NCBI GenBank assembly: GCA_019096065.1 | Contig: JAGUCH010000007.1 | Location: 5,106,501 to 5,170,500 of the forward strand | Direction of reading: 5' to 3' | DNA from: Paracyclopina nana | Lineage: Eukaryota; Arthropoda; Copepoda; Cyclopoida; Cyclopettidae | DNA length: 64,000 nt | Program-made: the position numbers and the translations under genes | Shown here: piece after piece, positions 45,633-56,820 of the stretch | Position numbering within the stretch: the stretch's first letter is position 1 | Layout: every line of letters starts with the position of its first letter | Notes under the pieces: generated by a model | What the model was told of the DNA's origin: nothing | What the model saw: the letters and a program-made list of their open reading frames with translations, nothing else | The model's database searches: none

Positions 45633-46746
45633 TTACTGCTGTTCAAGTTCTAGGGTAAATGGCTGCAAAGTCAAAAGCTGTGATTCTTGCAATTCTTTCA
45701 GCCTGATACAACTAAACTTTGTGAGGTCAAGTCCATGGCTGCTATTAGAGCTGTCACTGCCCAACTTTCCATGCTGAGCCAGCCACTTAGTTTTCTGAAT
45801 TTGCATCAGGAGCTTCCTTTGCTTGTCTTTCTCACTATCTTGGAGATCTCCACTGATTTCCTTGCTATCTTGGTCCATCTCCTTTAAGGCAGCCGCATTA
45901 AAAGCTTCCTCCTGTAAGAAAATTCATGTCAACTATATTGGTTATGTTCCTTCAAGCTTACAGAGCTAACCTTTCTTTTGTCAGAGTAGATAAACTTGTA
46001 GGCAATGATAAGGTAAAAAGTGGAGATGATCAAGCAAGGAATCGGGATTGCCAAGGAGTAGAACAGGTGCATTTTGACCTCATCAAGGTCAAGGTCAACC
46101 ACAACAAGGCTAGGGTCTGTCCTTGACACATAACAAGTGTACTGAGTGTGGTTCACTCCATATTTTCCTATAAAACTTTGACAATCTACCACAGGTGGAT
46201 ATCCACATCCCTGGAAAGATATTGGTGAAAAACTCTGCATTTTTATGGCCCTTATATGTATATGCACACATACTTTCACATTTGGGTACAATCTCCCCTT
46301 GGCTTTTGGCATTTCCATCCCATTTCCTGGGCTGACACCAGGCAACTCATACTCAACCAGGATTTGCCAGCAAGTGAAAATCGTTTTGGTGCAGCCTTCT
46401 TCACATGAGGACCACTCACAGAGTGATCTTCCTGATGGATGGAAGCAATTTCTAGAGTACACAGATTGAGTGCTATTTATGGCGTAGTACCTTCAAGGTA
46501 AAGGCTCGAGAAAGTAGAGCATTGCGTCCCATTTGGGTCAAAGTCTGCTTGTAATGTTGACCAAGCAGGATCAATGAAGAATGGCACTAAGAAGACCAAA
46601 GCGAACAATGAAAAGATGGCCAAAAGGACAAAAAAGGCCGTTGTGTAGAATAGGAGCAGGTCCACAATAAATCGACACCAATCTCGGTAAATAGGAGGTT
46701 TTTCTCCATTTTCGTCAGCTGCTGCAGATGTTGTTTCTTGATCCAT
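45633..46746 (-). CDS. TipE/TEH-like sodium channel auxiliary subunit
   Basis: Four exons (46491-46746, 46274-46431, 45971-46210, 45633-45911) give 310 residues. TipE-family proteins are two-pass membrane proteins that raise expression and tune gating of the insect voltage-gated sodium channel Para. TM1 is about residues 33-58 (LLLFYTTAFFVLLAIFSLFA). The extracellular loop has the family motif CEWSSCEEGCTKTIFTCWQI, several further cysteines and N-glycosylation sites. TM2 is LFYSLAIPIPCLIISTFYLI. A cytosolic tail rich in Gln, Lys and Ser follows. The first intron is about 59 bp. The acceptor at 46432 was chosen because it alone keeps the frame. Confidence 0.85.
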
Positions 46747-46749
46747 TGA

Positions 46750-47930
46750 GCTAATAGAAAGGGATTTTGTGCAGTTGCGAATTTTCGCCGCTAGGTGTCA
46801 CTAGTTGAGTTCACTTTATCTGTGGCTTGACATTTAGAGAGATTTATTACTGAAAACACTCTCGTACTGGGAAATTGAAGGGGTGAAGCTTTCCCCAAAT
46901 CATCAATCTTGGTAGAAGTGGCTTTTAACGGTTTTGTTGCGCAATTTGCTAGCAAATGAAAAGCTTACCATCATTTGTTTACTTTGGCCCTCTCAGTAAC
47001 AAATATCCATCTTTGGCTATGAAAATCCAATTTCAAGGCTATAAAACAGGTTTTATGCACGATATTCAGGTGAAAATACTGTTTATAGATGGTGTAGATG
47101 AATCCGATACAAAAGTAGCTGTATCAGGTTTTCCCACTTTGGCGCCAAGCTGTCTGATGGGATTTTCTCGGTGAACTGAAGTGTTGCCCAACGCTTGGTT
47201 CGGTGCGCAACGTGAAAGCCCCAAATGAAAGCTGATCACCGAGGCCTGGAAAGCGCGCAAAACCAGCAAAAAAGCAGCGATATGTGATCAAGCCTCTCGG
47301 CCTCAAAAACTTCTCTCCTTTAGGGATTAACCCATTAAAAAGTTATAATGGACTTCTACACAAAAAATGGGCTCTATTTTCAGATTGTGCTTTCGCCCAT
47401 TTTTTTACTGCCTTGCTTCAATTATTTTCCAAGAATATACGCTTTGCAAAGTGCCAGCAAAATATTGGCAAGTCGCGGCCATCTCGTCAAAGTTCAAGGT
47501 TGGTTTGGTTACGAATAAAGATCGTATTGATCAGACGCTTTGGCATGAATCCTTTGCTTGTTCGAGCCGAGCGAAGCGTGAGCGGAGCCTAATCAATTTG
47601 TGCATGGTGAAGCAGACCTTGACGCATATGCCATTTGGCTTTCTAAATGCGAGCATCACAGTCAATGATGCTTGGATACAAGAAGAGGTGTGCCAATTGT
47701 CCATTCAGCTGAGTGCCAACAGAAATACATAAGCCACAACTGTGTGGTAAAAATAGAAGTACATTACGTATAACCAATGCTAACCTAATTACAATGATGC
47801 AATCAGGCCAAAAATATGAAGAAAATGCATTTTTGTATTACTATAATGCCAGTATTCATGCGATGCTTTTGCATTGTTGGAAAAGTTAGCCGTACAATGG
47901 GAATGAATGTAAGTAGGATCATATTTCATT
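46750..47930. other. Intergenic region
   Basis: Short open frames at about 46956-47174 and 47284-47732 lack recognisable motifs, splice context or signal sequences. I do not support a gene here. Confidence 0.4.
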
Positions 47931-50900
47931 ATGGAATTAGCTGCACTTTTCTGTTTGTTTGCATTGTGGCCCATAAATGCAGTAAACTCGTTTGACTCTG
48001 GCGCGTGCTGTGACGATTTGTATCTTACATCGTCTGTACCAATATCAGACATTCCCGGGGTCCTTGGACCTTATGAGAAACAAGATAGCGTAAGAAGCAC
48101 TTTTAAGAACACAATTCAGAACACAATTCAGAACACAAAGAATATCGTTTTCGTTACTTAATTACTCCTTTTACAAAAATACATAGTACATATTTATGAA
48201 CAAGGTAAATTATGCTAGATACGAAAGACAATATTTTGTTGGAAGATGCGGTTTGCGAGCAAATACCTACATTCTTGTGGGCAAGACACATATTCTGCAA
48301 AATGGCAACATTATAGTGAGCAAAATGCATTTTTGTGGGCAAAATAATTTTTTACAGGGAAAATAGACATGTAAGGGCGTTCTCATATTGCATTTTAGTT
48401 TAACCAAAACTGATACTGGTTAGACCAAACTGACTTTTGTCCGGACAAAAGTCAGCATTCTTGTAGTGTTTAGTTAAACCAGTATCAGCGTGGTTTAACT
48501 AAAATCAGTTTTGGTTAGACCAAACTGCGATATGAGAACGCCCTTTAGGTAGGAAAATACATTTTGTTATGAAAATACATTTTGCTATGTAAATACATTT
48601 TGCTATGAAAATACATTTTGCTAGGAAAATACATTTTGCTAGGAAAATACATTTTGCTAGGAAAATACATTTTGATCGGAAAATGCATTTTGATCGGAAA
48701 ATTAATACTGTTCTTGAAAAAATATGTGCGTAGTACTAGTACATACGTGCAAATTATACTTGCTCGTTAGAAAAGATGTATTTTCAGGTCTATGAATCTT
48801 TAGAAAACGGATACAAACTACTGGCGTGTAATGGCTCCCAAGAGAGTTATGGGTGGCAAATCACTGATTCCGAGGGGAAAGTTTTGCTCTATAACAATCA
48901 AAGTTCAGCCTGCCCAGAGCTAACTTCTAAGTAACAGACTAGACGTTAAAAAAGGGTGGGGAGGGAGCCTAAAAATACTCTTTTTACAGCCTATGGAAGT
49001 TTGAAGAAAACCAAACGTTACACACGACAAATCAGACATTTCTGACACTCAGCGTGGACTGTTTAAACGAAAAACTTGGCAAGTGTTGCCAAAATCCATT
49101 TTTCTACTATGAAGCCATAGGAATGTCTGATGCAGAAATTTTGCATGAGAACATTGACATCATTTTGGGCGGATACAAAACAAGCATTGCAGGCTTACAC
49201 AACAAAGTATTTGAATACATCCAAGTTTCCCCGAGGCATTTTGAGTTTGCTGATGTGTTTGCGACAAAACTTAAGGATATTCCCATCTACATTAAACAAG
49301 TAAAACAACTTTTTCAAGCCTGTAAAAAATTAATTAGTGCCTTTTTTGCTAGAATTATTTTAACGGGCAACCAAGATGGGAAATGTATAGAAGTGACTTT
49401 GATGGATTTCCTGTTGCTTGCACAGAAAGTTACATCACTCCAATTGATGCTTGCATTCCTCTGAATGGATGGAGAATCACTTACGATCCAACAATTAAGG
49501 TATGATGGAGGTTGAGTGATTTAACTTCAATTTGTTGCGTTTAACAGAGTTCATCTTTTAGAATTCTCAAAATGTATCGTACAACGAAAATCACCACTTT
49601 CACGGAATTTGCCTGGATGGTAGCATGACAATAATTCGAAAAAATGTTTGAATTTCTTTTCAGCATTATTTTAGATAATAAGGAGACCATTTGCAGTGCT
49701 TGTGCAAATGACTCGATTTGCAGCTTGAATTTTAGCTCCAAATCATATGAATGCAATTGCTTGCCTGGGTTTGAGCTCGTTGATGGAACTTGCTCACTAA
49801 TCAAAGGTACTTTGTTCCAATCTTTCACAAATTAATTAGTAGCAATTTGTAATGAAAATCAAATGGCAGAATTTATTGGCGAGTGAAGTTTCGCTGAGGC
49901 AATTTCATTTAGGAAATGCCAAGTGTTTTAATTGCTCTGGGGAAATTTGCGAATCGCCCATAATTGACCAAATACATCATTGCACGGTGGGAATACACAC
50001 GTGTAAAATGAACGTCACAGGTGAGTCAATGAAAGCAGTTACGAGGCCAATTTTTAATGATGATTATTTTTTTTTCTTATAAAATAAAGGCTATGAGAAA
50101 TTCAAAAATCTGAGTTTTGCGCGATCGTGTGGAAATTCGGATACTGCAATACATCAATGTATCGGAGTGCGTCGCAGCTCTGCTAGAAAAGATTATCCCC
50201 TTAGCTTAGCAGGTAATTATGATTGCAAGCAAAAAATCAATTGCGTTGCTTACAGGACATTTTCCCTGTAGGAAAAGAGAGAAATGCGTTGTTAAGGGAA
50301 AGTGTGTATTCTAAGGTGCCATTTTATTGCGGGTCCAGCAGGGATTGTATCGGCCAATTTTCCACTTCTGACCAACTTTGGCATATCTTCTGCAAACAAG
50401 TTTGTTGTACTTACATATGTTTTCTGATGGGAAAAAACATGTTTGAAATAATAGCAATTGTTGTATGTGAGGTGTGATGCTAAACAGACCAAATACAGCA
50501 AATACAAAGAGGAAATTGTCAGCGTGGCTTGCAACGGATCAGGCATTGTATTTCGTTACTTGAATGCATCGAAAGCCTTAAAAGTGTATTTAACCTGAAC
50601 GGAAGTGGCCTTTTTACTAGCAAATGATTTCCTTTTTTTACCAAGTATTTTAGCTCATGAAAAAGAATATGACTTGGATTACATAAAGCAATTTATGGAC
50701 TCAGTAGCTGTTCAAGGACAAACTATGTCTGCCATTCCAGCTTATGCAAGGTAATTTAAAAATACTATTTCCTGCTAGTATATTATTATGAGATTGAATA
50801 TATTTCAGATATTTTTTGGATCCAGATGCGCAAGTGGGATCAGATTTTATGTCGTGCTCTGCAAAAAATAATGGCATTTTTTGCGACTGCAACTCGGAAA

Positions 50901-51016
50901 CTTGCAATAGTCTGAATCAAGAGGAATTTATTCATTTCTTCAATTCAGCTCAAGGGAAACGGAACATTTTTCTGCTGACGCTTAAAAGCATTCTCCTAGC
51001 GCAATTGTTTTTATGA
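47931..51016 (+). CDS. Cysteine-rich extracellular protein with EGF-like and Ly6-like modules (unrecognised)
   Basis: Ten or more small exons. Signal peptide MELAALFCLFALWPINAVNS begins at 47931 (first exon 47931-48089). Later exons include about 48788-48929, 48990-49300, 49353-49500, an EGF-like exon at about 49670-49806 (CSACANDSICSL ... CNCLPGFELVDGTC), and Ly6/three-finger-like exons (CFNCSGEICES ... HTCKMNVT at about 49914-50022; SCGNSDTAIHQC at about 50091-50211). The last exon, about 50810-51016, contains CDCNSETCN and then a hydrophobic tail (LLTLKSILLAQLFL) typical of a GPI signal. The exon chain between about 50220 and 50640 is uncertain because one frame meets a stop at about 50312. 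This could be two genes. Its end overlaps the convergent protease homologue. Confidence 0.55.
48373..48545. mobile_element. 173-bp MITE with inverted ends and palindromic core
   Basis: The ends AAGGGCGTTCTCATAT and ATATGAGAACGCCCTT are inverted. The core contains a perfect 26-bp palindrome at 48430-48455 (centre TGTCCGGACA). It lies in the first intron of the Cys-rich gene. Flanks (GT left, TA right) give no clear target duplication. Confidence 0.75.
48550..48706. repeat. 18-bp tandem repeat, about nine units
   Basis: Units of GGAAAATACATTTTGCTA with small changes. They immediately follow the MITE. Related AAAATGCATTTTTGTGGGC motifs precede it near 48323. Confidence 0.9.
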
Positions 51017-52440
51017 TCCAAATCATTGTTTTCACCTCATTGATTGGAATAAAGTCCAGCATCACTGACTCATGTTGACAAGTACTTGATCCAGAAGCAA
51101 TGCCAACCAGTTTGACCCTATCCAAATCCGGAATGGTCAAAAGTGGCCCAACTTTGGACCACTCGCATAATTTCAAATCTGGACTGGATGTACAATAATG
51201 CGTAGCTGAAAAACGATAATGATTTTTTCCTACGAAAAAAGCCTGAATTAAGTTTCCAGGAAGTACTTGAGTTATTTGTTGTTGTCAAGCATTCCGGATT
51301 TGTCTTATTGTTAAACTTGAACTGGACAAAAGAGTCCACAAGATGGCAATCCAAGTGGCCAAAAACTCGACCATGTTCAAGCTCAAGCTTGGACTGGTTA
51401 AGAAACCAAGTGCCAAGTCCTGGTAAACATATGGCATAATTCCTTACTGACGCGTTTACCTAAAAAGCTCCCCTTTTTTTGCTAATAAAATGCGATATAA
51501 AGATTAGGTTTACTTTGGGAATTTCCAAGATCGCCAAATCGTCCAGGGCAAAATAGTGCACTTTTTCCACGTCCATGATTTTGGTGCTATTAGTGCACAT
51601 ATTACCAGCATTAGCTCTAATTTTAAGAGCTTGCTCATTGAGATTTTTCAAGCAAGATTTCCTCGCAATGGCGAATTGCCTGTTGAGGAATGCTCCAATG
51701 CAGTCTGTTTTAGGGTCATATTTGCCAGCATTGCCAATCGTGATTTGCCAGGGCGAGTCCTGCTTGTATTTGCCACTGGCAATCACATCATCGCCCACTT
51801 TTTGAAAATTGTAGTCATCCCTGCTTGAGCCAAGTTGGAAGTCATACAGGTCAAAGTCATCTAGTGACTGGAGGTCATCATAGTTGAAGCTTGACAAGAA
51901 GTCACTGAAGGCTGTGTCACCATTAGCTTCAGTGTCATTTCCGTCTGAGGTCTCAAAATCCGTCTCACTAATGTAATCTAAGAATAAAGCAATCATGAAA
52001 ATTTCCATAATTGGATAATTTGGCATACTAACTACCTTTGAGCTTGAGCTGTTCTGATAAATACCTTGGTACTTTTTCCACAATTATGGTATAGTTAAAC
52101 TCAGTCTCGCTCCTTTTGACCCTGTTTAGCTGGCTGAGGATTTTCTCCTTGTTATTGGTAAATACAAAAGAGCTAGAATGAAATGTAGGTCGAAAATACA
52201 GCAGTCTCGAAAAAAGTTGTGCTAAGCTTTTTACCTATAAGCTTTGTAAAATTCCATTTCAGATAATCCGCAAGGACAACTATTGAAATAGTACTTTTCC
52301 CCGCTGATTTTGGTCATATCCGAGTCCTTAATGAAGACTAAATATGAAGCATTCAAAAAATCAACTCATGATTGAAAATTATCAAGAATTACAGTGGAGT
52401 GGATATAAATCAGCAGAATGGCGAGAGTTTGTGCGTTCAT
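50982..52440 (-). CDS. Secreted serine protease homologue (catalytic residues lost)
   Basis: Start at 52440 with signal-like MNAQTLAILLIYIHST. Approximate exons are 52393-52440, 52242-52327, 52037-52172, 51507-51977, 51211-51458 and 50982-51210. An acidic propeptide-like region (about residues 100-150) precedes a trypsin-fold domain beginning SPWQITIGNAG. The His position reads ARKSC instead of the usual TAAHC. The Asp motif DDLAILEI is kept. The Ser motif reads EWSKVGPL instead of GDSGGPL. Following VKLVGIAS, the final helix MIWII is normal. It should therefore be inactive. Arthropod protease homologues commonly act as cofactors in prophenoloxidase or Toll cascades (inference here). Exon edges are approximate. 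Confidence 0.7.
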
Positions 52441-53308
52441 GTTCTGTCGCGACAAGCATCAATCCTAGTCATGGTGATTTACTACAGCTGATTATTATGA
52501 AATTCCTCGATTTTCGAAGGTGAAACATCGTTGTCGTCGACCAAGATTCACAGCATCGGAGCTGGATCAATCCAGAATGCTCGAATCCCGCACTCAGTTT
52601 CCAGAGCTTTCGCGGTGGGGCGCAACTTTTGTTCAACGGGGGGGAAAACATCAACGCATCGCTGCCCCACTAGAAATTGTGAATTTTCCTCACTTTGGCA
52701 AAAAATCAAAACAAAAAACTATTCCGTAAATGTTTTCCTTTCTGCATAGAATGCGTCTCTGTTTTAAAAATGACAAAATTTCCGAAAGAGCCAAGGAAAA
52801 GCGTGAATATTAAGTGAGGTCGCTGAATGTTTTTTTTTTCGAAAGATGCTTAGATGAGTTTTATAAATTGGTTTTCCTCACATCATACATCAGTTTAAAC
52901 TTAAATCTTTGATATAATCCCAACTTCAATGCTCCAAATAATAAAGGTGAGGTAAAGGTAATCGCAAATATGTAGACAAAGGACCTAGGAAAATCAGTCA
53001 AAAACAGCGCGAAGGGTTTCTGAATTGCGAAGCATCGACTTATGGAAGCCAGCCAAGTCGAAAGACTCAGCAGTCTAACGAGGCCATAATAACTTTCTAA
53101 GTGAAATTTGCGTCAGACTCCGGTGGGGTCGAACCAAAAGTACGCGTCCCGGCGTCCTCTCTACTTTGAAGAGAACAGCGCTACCAGGTCAGCACTTCTC
53201 CGCTTCAAGTTGGCCGCAGTGAATTCCAAGTCTACGGCTCCTTTTGGCCTTTATCTGCGTTGACAGCGCGAGAACACTCTGAAACTGGTCATATCTGGAT
53301 CTCGGGAC
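52441..53308. other. Spacer with a tRNA-like sequence
   Basis: No coding gene. About 53115-53211 on the minus strand carries a B box (GGTTCGACCCC), an A-box-like TGACCTGGTAGCGC and an anticodon-like stem CTCT/AGAG. The T-arm and acceptor do not pair well, so it is a tRNA pseudogene or SINE head. Confidence 0.4.
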
Positions 53309-53345
53309 TATTTAAAGGCCGGGAGGCAGGTTATTCGGCATCAGT
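53309..53345 (+). promoter_or_regulatory. TATA box and TCAGT initiator of the minigene
   Basis: TATTTAAAGG at 53309-53318 lies 32 bp upstream of TCAGT at 53341-53345. This is the canonical spacing of an arthropod TATA-Inr core promoter. Confidence 0.75.
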
Positions 53346-53448
53346 ATTTTCCAAGCGTTCAACTGGTAAGTCGTACACTTTTCACTAATTATAATGACGC
53401 TGTTGCATAAATTCCCCTTAATTGCGCAGATACTAAAACAACCTCAAC

Positions 53449-53544
53449 ATGCCTAAGAAGGGAGAAAAGAAGGGCGATGCTGCCAAGGCCGAAGGCGGTG
53501 AGAAGAAGGAGGCCAAGCCAAAGGCTGAGAAGCCAAAGAAGTAA
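53449..53544 (+). CDS. 31-residue Lys-rich protein minigene
   Basis: The ATG lies in exon 2. Exon 1 runs 53341-53365 (donor GTAAGT) and exon 2 starts at 53430 (acceptor TTGCGCAG). The peptide is MPKKGEKKGDAA followed by Lys/Glu/Ala/Pro-rich sequence ending PKK, with 13 lysines in 31 residues. It has no signal peptide and no cysteines. AATAAA at 53556 is 12 bases after the stop. The gene is complete: promoter, one 64-bp intron, ORF and polyA signal within about 220 bp. Composition resembles HMGN or histone-tail-like nucleic-acid-binding peptides, but I recognise no homologue. The TATA promoter suggests strong expression (inference). Confidence 0.7.
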   Translation: MPKKGEKKGDAAKAEGGEKKEAKPKAEKPKK

Positions 53545-53694
53545 ATTCTCCAACCAATAAACTGATGAAAAAGATGACGACCAATCCGTTTTTTAAGCCA
53601 GTTCAAAATACATTAACTTATTGTTCATTTGCCCTTTTCCGAATTGGTTTTGTCCAATAAATAAAAAAACATGATTCTTATGGTTTAAATAGCG

Positions 53695-56600
53695 TTAGTG
53701 GTAGCCGTTATTTCCTCCGCCGCAAACCTTGTGATGCACTGGCTTGTAAATGGTGCGAGGCACTTGAATTGGCACTTGCTGGCATTGCTCCCTCGGCACT
53801 TGGTGACATTGCTGCGATGGTACTTGTCTTGGCACCGACTGGCAATGCTGCTTCGGCACCTGAAACATGAGGATTTGAGAGCGAGAGCTTCGAAAATGGA
53901 GAAAGTACATATTTTCCTTTGTTAGCGACGGCTTCTACGCATCGCGGTTTTTCCTTGCTACTTCACAAAAAGGTTGACGACTTAAAAATTTGACATTGAT
54001 AATAAGAGGGGATTACAGCATGAAAATATGGAAAACAGTCGTGGAAATAGCAGTTTTCCAGCTTAAATCATAAAATGCTAGAAGGAATTCGTGCTCCTGA
54101 CGAAATGATGCTTTGCGTCAAAAACGCGTTTTTCATCGATAGTTTTTGGTGCCAGCTTGATAAAAGTCAAGAAAGGAGGCGAAGGTTTGGTGCAAAGCAA
54201 GTTTTGAAGGCTGTCATAGCAGAATTCACAAAAATTCATCATGTACATTCTAGAAGGTGATTATTTTCCTTTATTTGGCATTTTCCAGAGCGATCTCAGG
54301 AGCTGAGTCGAGTAAAAGTCCGAGCTACTTTTCCATAAATGCCAAACTCGTTGAAACACGCAAAAATATTAAACGATCGAATATCAATTTTTAAACAAAA
54401 TAAACAAATTATTAGACGTCAATTATATTGCAATCAATGCATCAAAACTATGTAGTTAAAGAGCCTATTCTCTTTTAAAAGTTATTGCATCTGCCACCGA
54501 TTTAGTAGCTCGGTATTTTGACGAGTTTTTAAATCTTGTCGCGAATGATAAAAAAAACTGAGATTCGTCGAAATCCGTCTGAATCCTTCGCATCTCAGTT
54601 CTCAGTGCAACAAAAAATTGTGGTGTGTGTGCAGAAATGGCGATGGCTGATTTTCAGTGTTAGTTTTCGATGGAAAGTAAAATTAGCGTGGAAAACGTAG
54701 TTTTTCCAGAAAAGTTTTGACCCCTACGAGCAAGTAATCATTTCTCGCGAAATGACCAGGTGTCAACGCTCGGCACGAAAGCGATCACGTCAGCTAATGC
54801 GGTAAGCGCTTTTATGTAAGCTAACTTTTTACGCGGAAGAGCATTCTTGGCATGATTTGGATTCTACTGCAATTTCTGCCTTTTTCCAGTCACAGAAAGC
54901 TCGCAAATGTCTAGGATTTCAGCCAAAATTCTGCATTGTCAACTTGGCTGCGGTTCAATTTTTTATGCCCTAATTCTGAAGCCTGTACTGTTTTAAATTG
55001 CGTTTCTTCGATGCGAAGCGTACTCTATAAATGTGTGTATTTTTAGCTATTTTTGGAAACTTGATCTATTACTGTAATGGTTTGCTTTTTACCTTGGAGC
55101 ATTGCTTCGTTGGTACTTGTCTTGGCACGGATTGGCAGCTCTGCTCTGGAACTTGGACACAATGCTCTTTTGGTACTTGCTTCGCAACTTGTCGTGGAAC
55201 CTTTTGGCACTCCTGATGAGGAATCTTTTGGCACTTTTGCCTAGGAATTTGCTTGCAATCCTCCTTCGGCACTGATTTGTATTCTGTATTGCAATGCTGC
55301 TTGGGCACTTGATGGCAAGATTGCTTTGGAATCCTTTTTGGGACTTGCTGGCTCACCTACAAATTTTTAAAAAAATGTCATGCGGACTAGTCGCAAAAAT
55401 TGTATGGAGTTTAATGCAACCTCGATTTTCTTTTCGAGCACTGCTCTAACTTCTATGAATTTTGAAGCTGCTGCCTTTTTCTAATTTGGTTTGTTCTCTA
55501 GAAATCGAATTACTATATTCCATGTCTTTGCGAGAGCTCAGCTTTATGCCATCTTTTCATAAGGTGGCTTTTATAGAAGTTTTAAAGTGAAGCCTCGTAG
55601 TGGTTCTTCTCTAACTTAAGGGCTAATTTTGAGTAGGAGTTTGTGAGTGTTTGTTATTTTTTAAAAAAGAAAAAAGAGCAATTACTGGATGGCATTTTTG
55701 TTGAGGAACTTGCTGGCAATCTTGGCCTCCATAGCTGCCATAAGATGGACGGCATTCTGTCGTGTACTCTGTTGAGCATTGGTTATTGACCACGGTCTCG
55801 TAGGTTGTTTCGTAGGTGGTTGAGCATTGGGATTCGTAGCTTGTGCCGCACTTCTGCTCAGGAACATTTTCGTATCTGAGAAAGACCATATTTTATCAAA
55901 TTGTAAATTGCCCGTTTTTGTGAGAGCCTCCAAATTGCTTGGGAATAACCAACAATAAAGATTATTGAGCTCTAACATCATTTTTCTGCTTAGTCACATT
56001 AAAGATAAATGCTATCAAAAGTAGCTGACATTTAAAATTTACCAGCTACGTAAGGTAAAAATGTAGTCTTCTTACCTGGTTTCACATTTCTGCTCATACT
56101 CAGTTTGGCAACTTTCCTCATATTTAGTAGCACATTGCTCCTCATATTTGGTATCATACACCGTTTCGTAGCTGGTGGAACATTGGGGCCTTGACACCGT
56201 GGTGCAAGCTTGCTCGTATTTGGTTGTGTAACTTGTTTGGCACTGTTCTTCATAGCTCGTCTCGCATTGTTGGTCATATTCTGTACAAATGAAAATAGCA
56301 TCAATTAGAACATTATTGGTGAACTCAAAAATATTGGCTTTAGCCACGAAAAGCCAGGTTTATGATTTTGAAATTGCATTCGATACCTGTGGTATATGTG
56401 GTTTCACATTGGTTTTCGTACGTTTGATGGCATTTTTGGTCATAACCCGTCTCATAAATGGTTTGTGGCACCTGTTTCACAACGTAGTGGCATTTTGCTC
56501 TGTTGTTTCCCCCTCCTTTCCCTGAATGTTGAAGAAAATCCATTAAAATTAACAAAGCCAAAACCGAAAAATATTTTTCACTTTTTTTAAGTGGACTTCC

Positions 56601-56820
56601 TGTGGAAATTATCATTGTCGTCATAGGTAGGTGTATTTCATAAGAAATGAGAGCAAAATAATGTGAATACACTTACCAAAGAAGAGAGGACTTGCGTCGG
56701 CCAACTCCAAGAAAGCCACGAGAATCTATGTTAATTTATGATTTTGATTAGCAGCAATAAATTGATGATGTCATCAGAGTTTACCAGAAAAAGCGAAGAA
56801 ACACCGAGAAGACCTTTCAT
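53695..56820 (-). CDS. Secreted Cys-rich repeat protein (YE-C-T and QVP-C repeats)
   Basis: Seven exons: 56785-56820, about 56677-56725, about 56386-56520, about 56077-56282, about 55689-55874, about 55097-55356, 53695-53860. Signal peptide MKGLLGVSSLFLILVAFLEL. The N-terminal half repeats Y-E-x-x-C-x-T-x-Y (YDQQCETSYEEQCQTSYTT). The C-terminal half repeats [KR]-Q-V-P-x-x-x-C (QVPKQHCQSVPRQVPSQQC). The tail is HKVCGGGNNGYH. Cys occurs about every 8-12 residues throughout. Proteins of this texture occur in arthropod secretomes and cuticle or matrix material; the function is not known to me. Tyr, Gln and Lys richness would suit cross-linking. The last intron is 1.2 kb, much longer than the others. 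Confidence 0.8.

Noticed and set aside
47284-47732. Open frames of 100-120 codons as a gene
   Set aside because: No signal peptide, domain, splice partner or polyA context; overlapping frames of similar length suggest chance.
53115-53211. Functional tRNA on the minus strand
   Set aside because: B box present, but T-arm and acceptor pairing fail and the variable region is too long.
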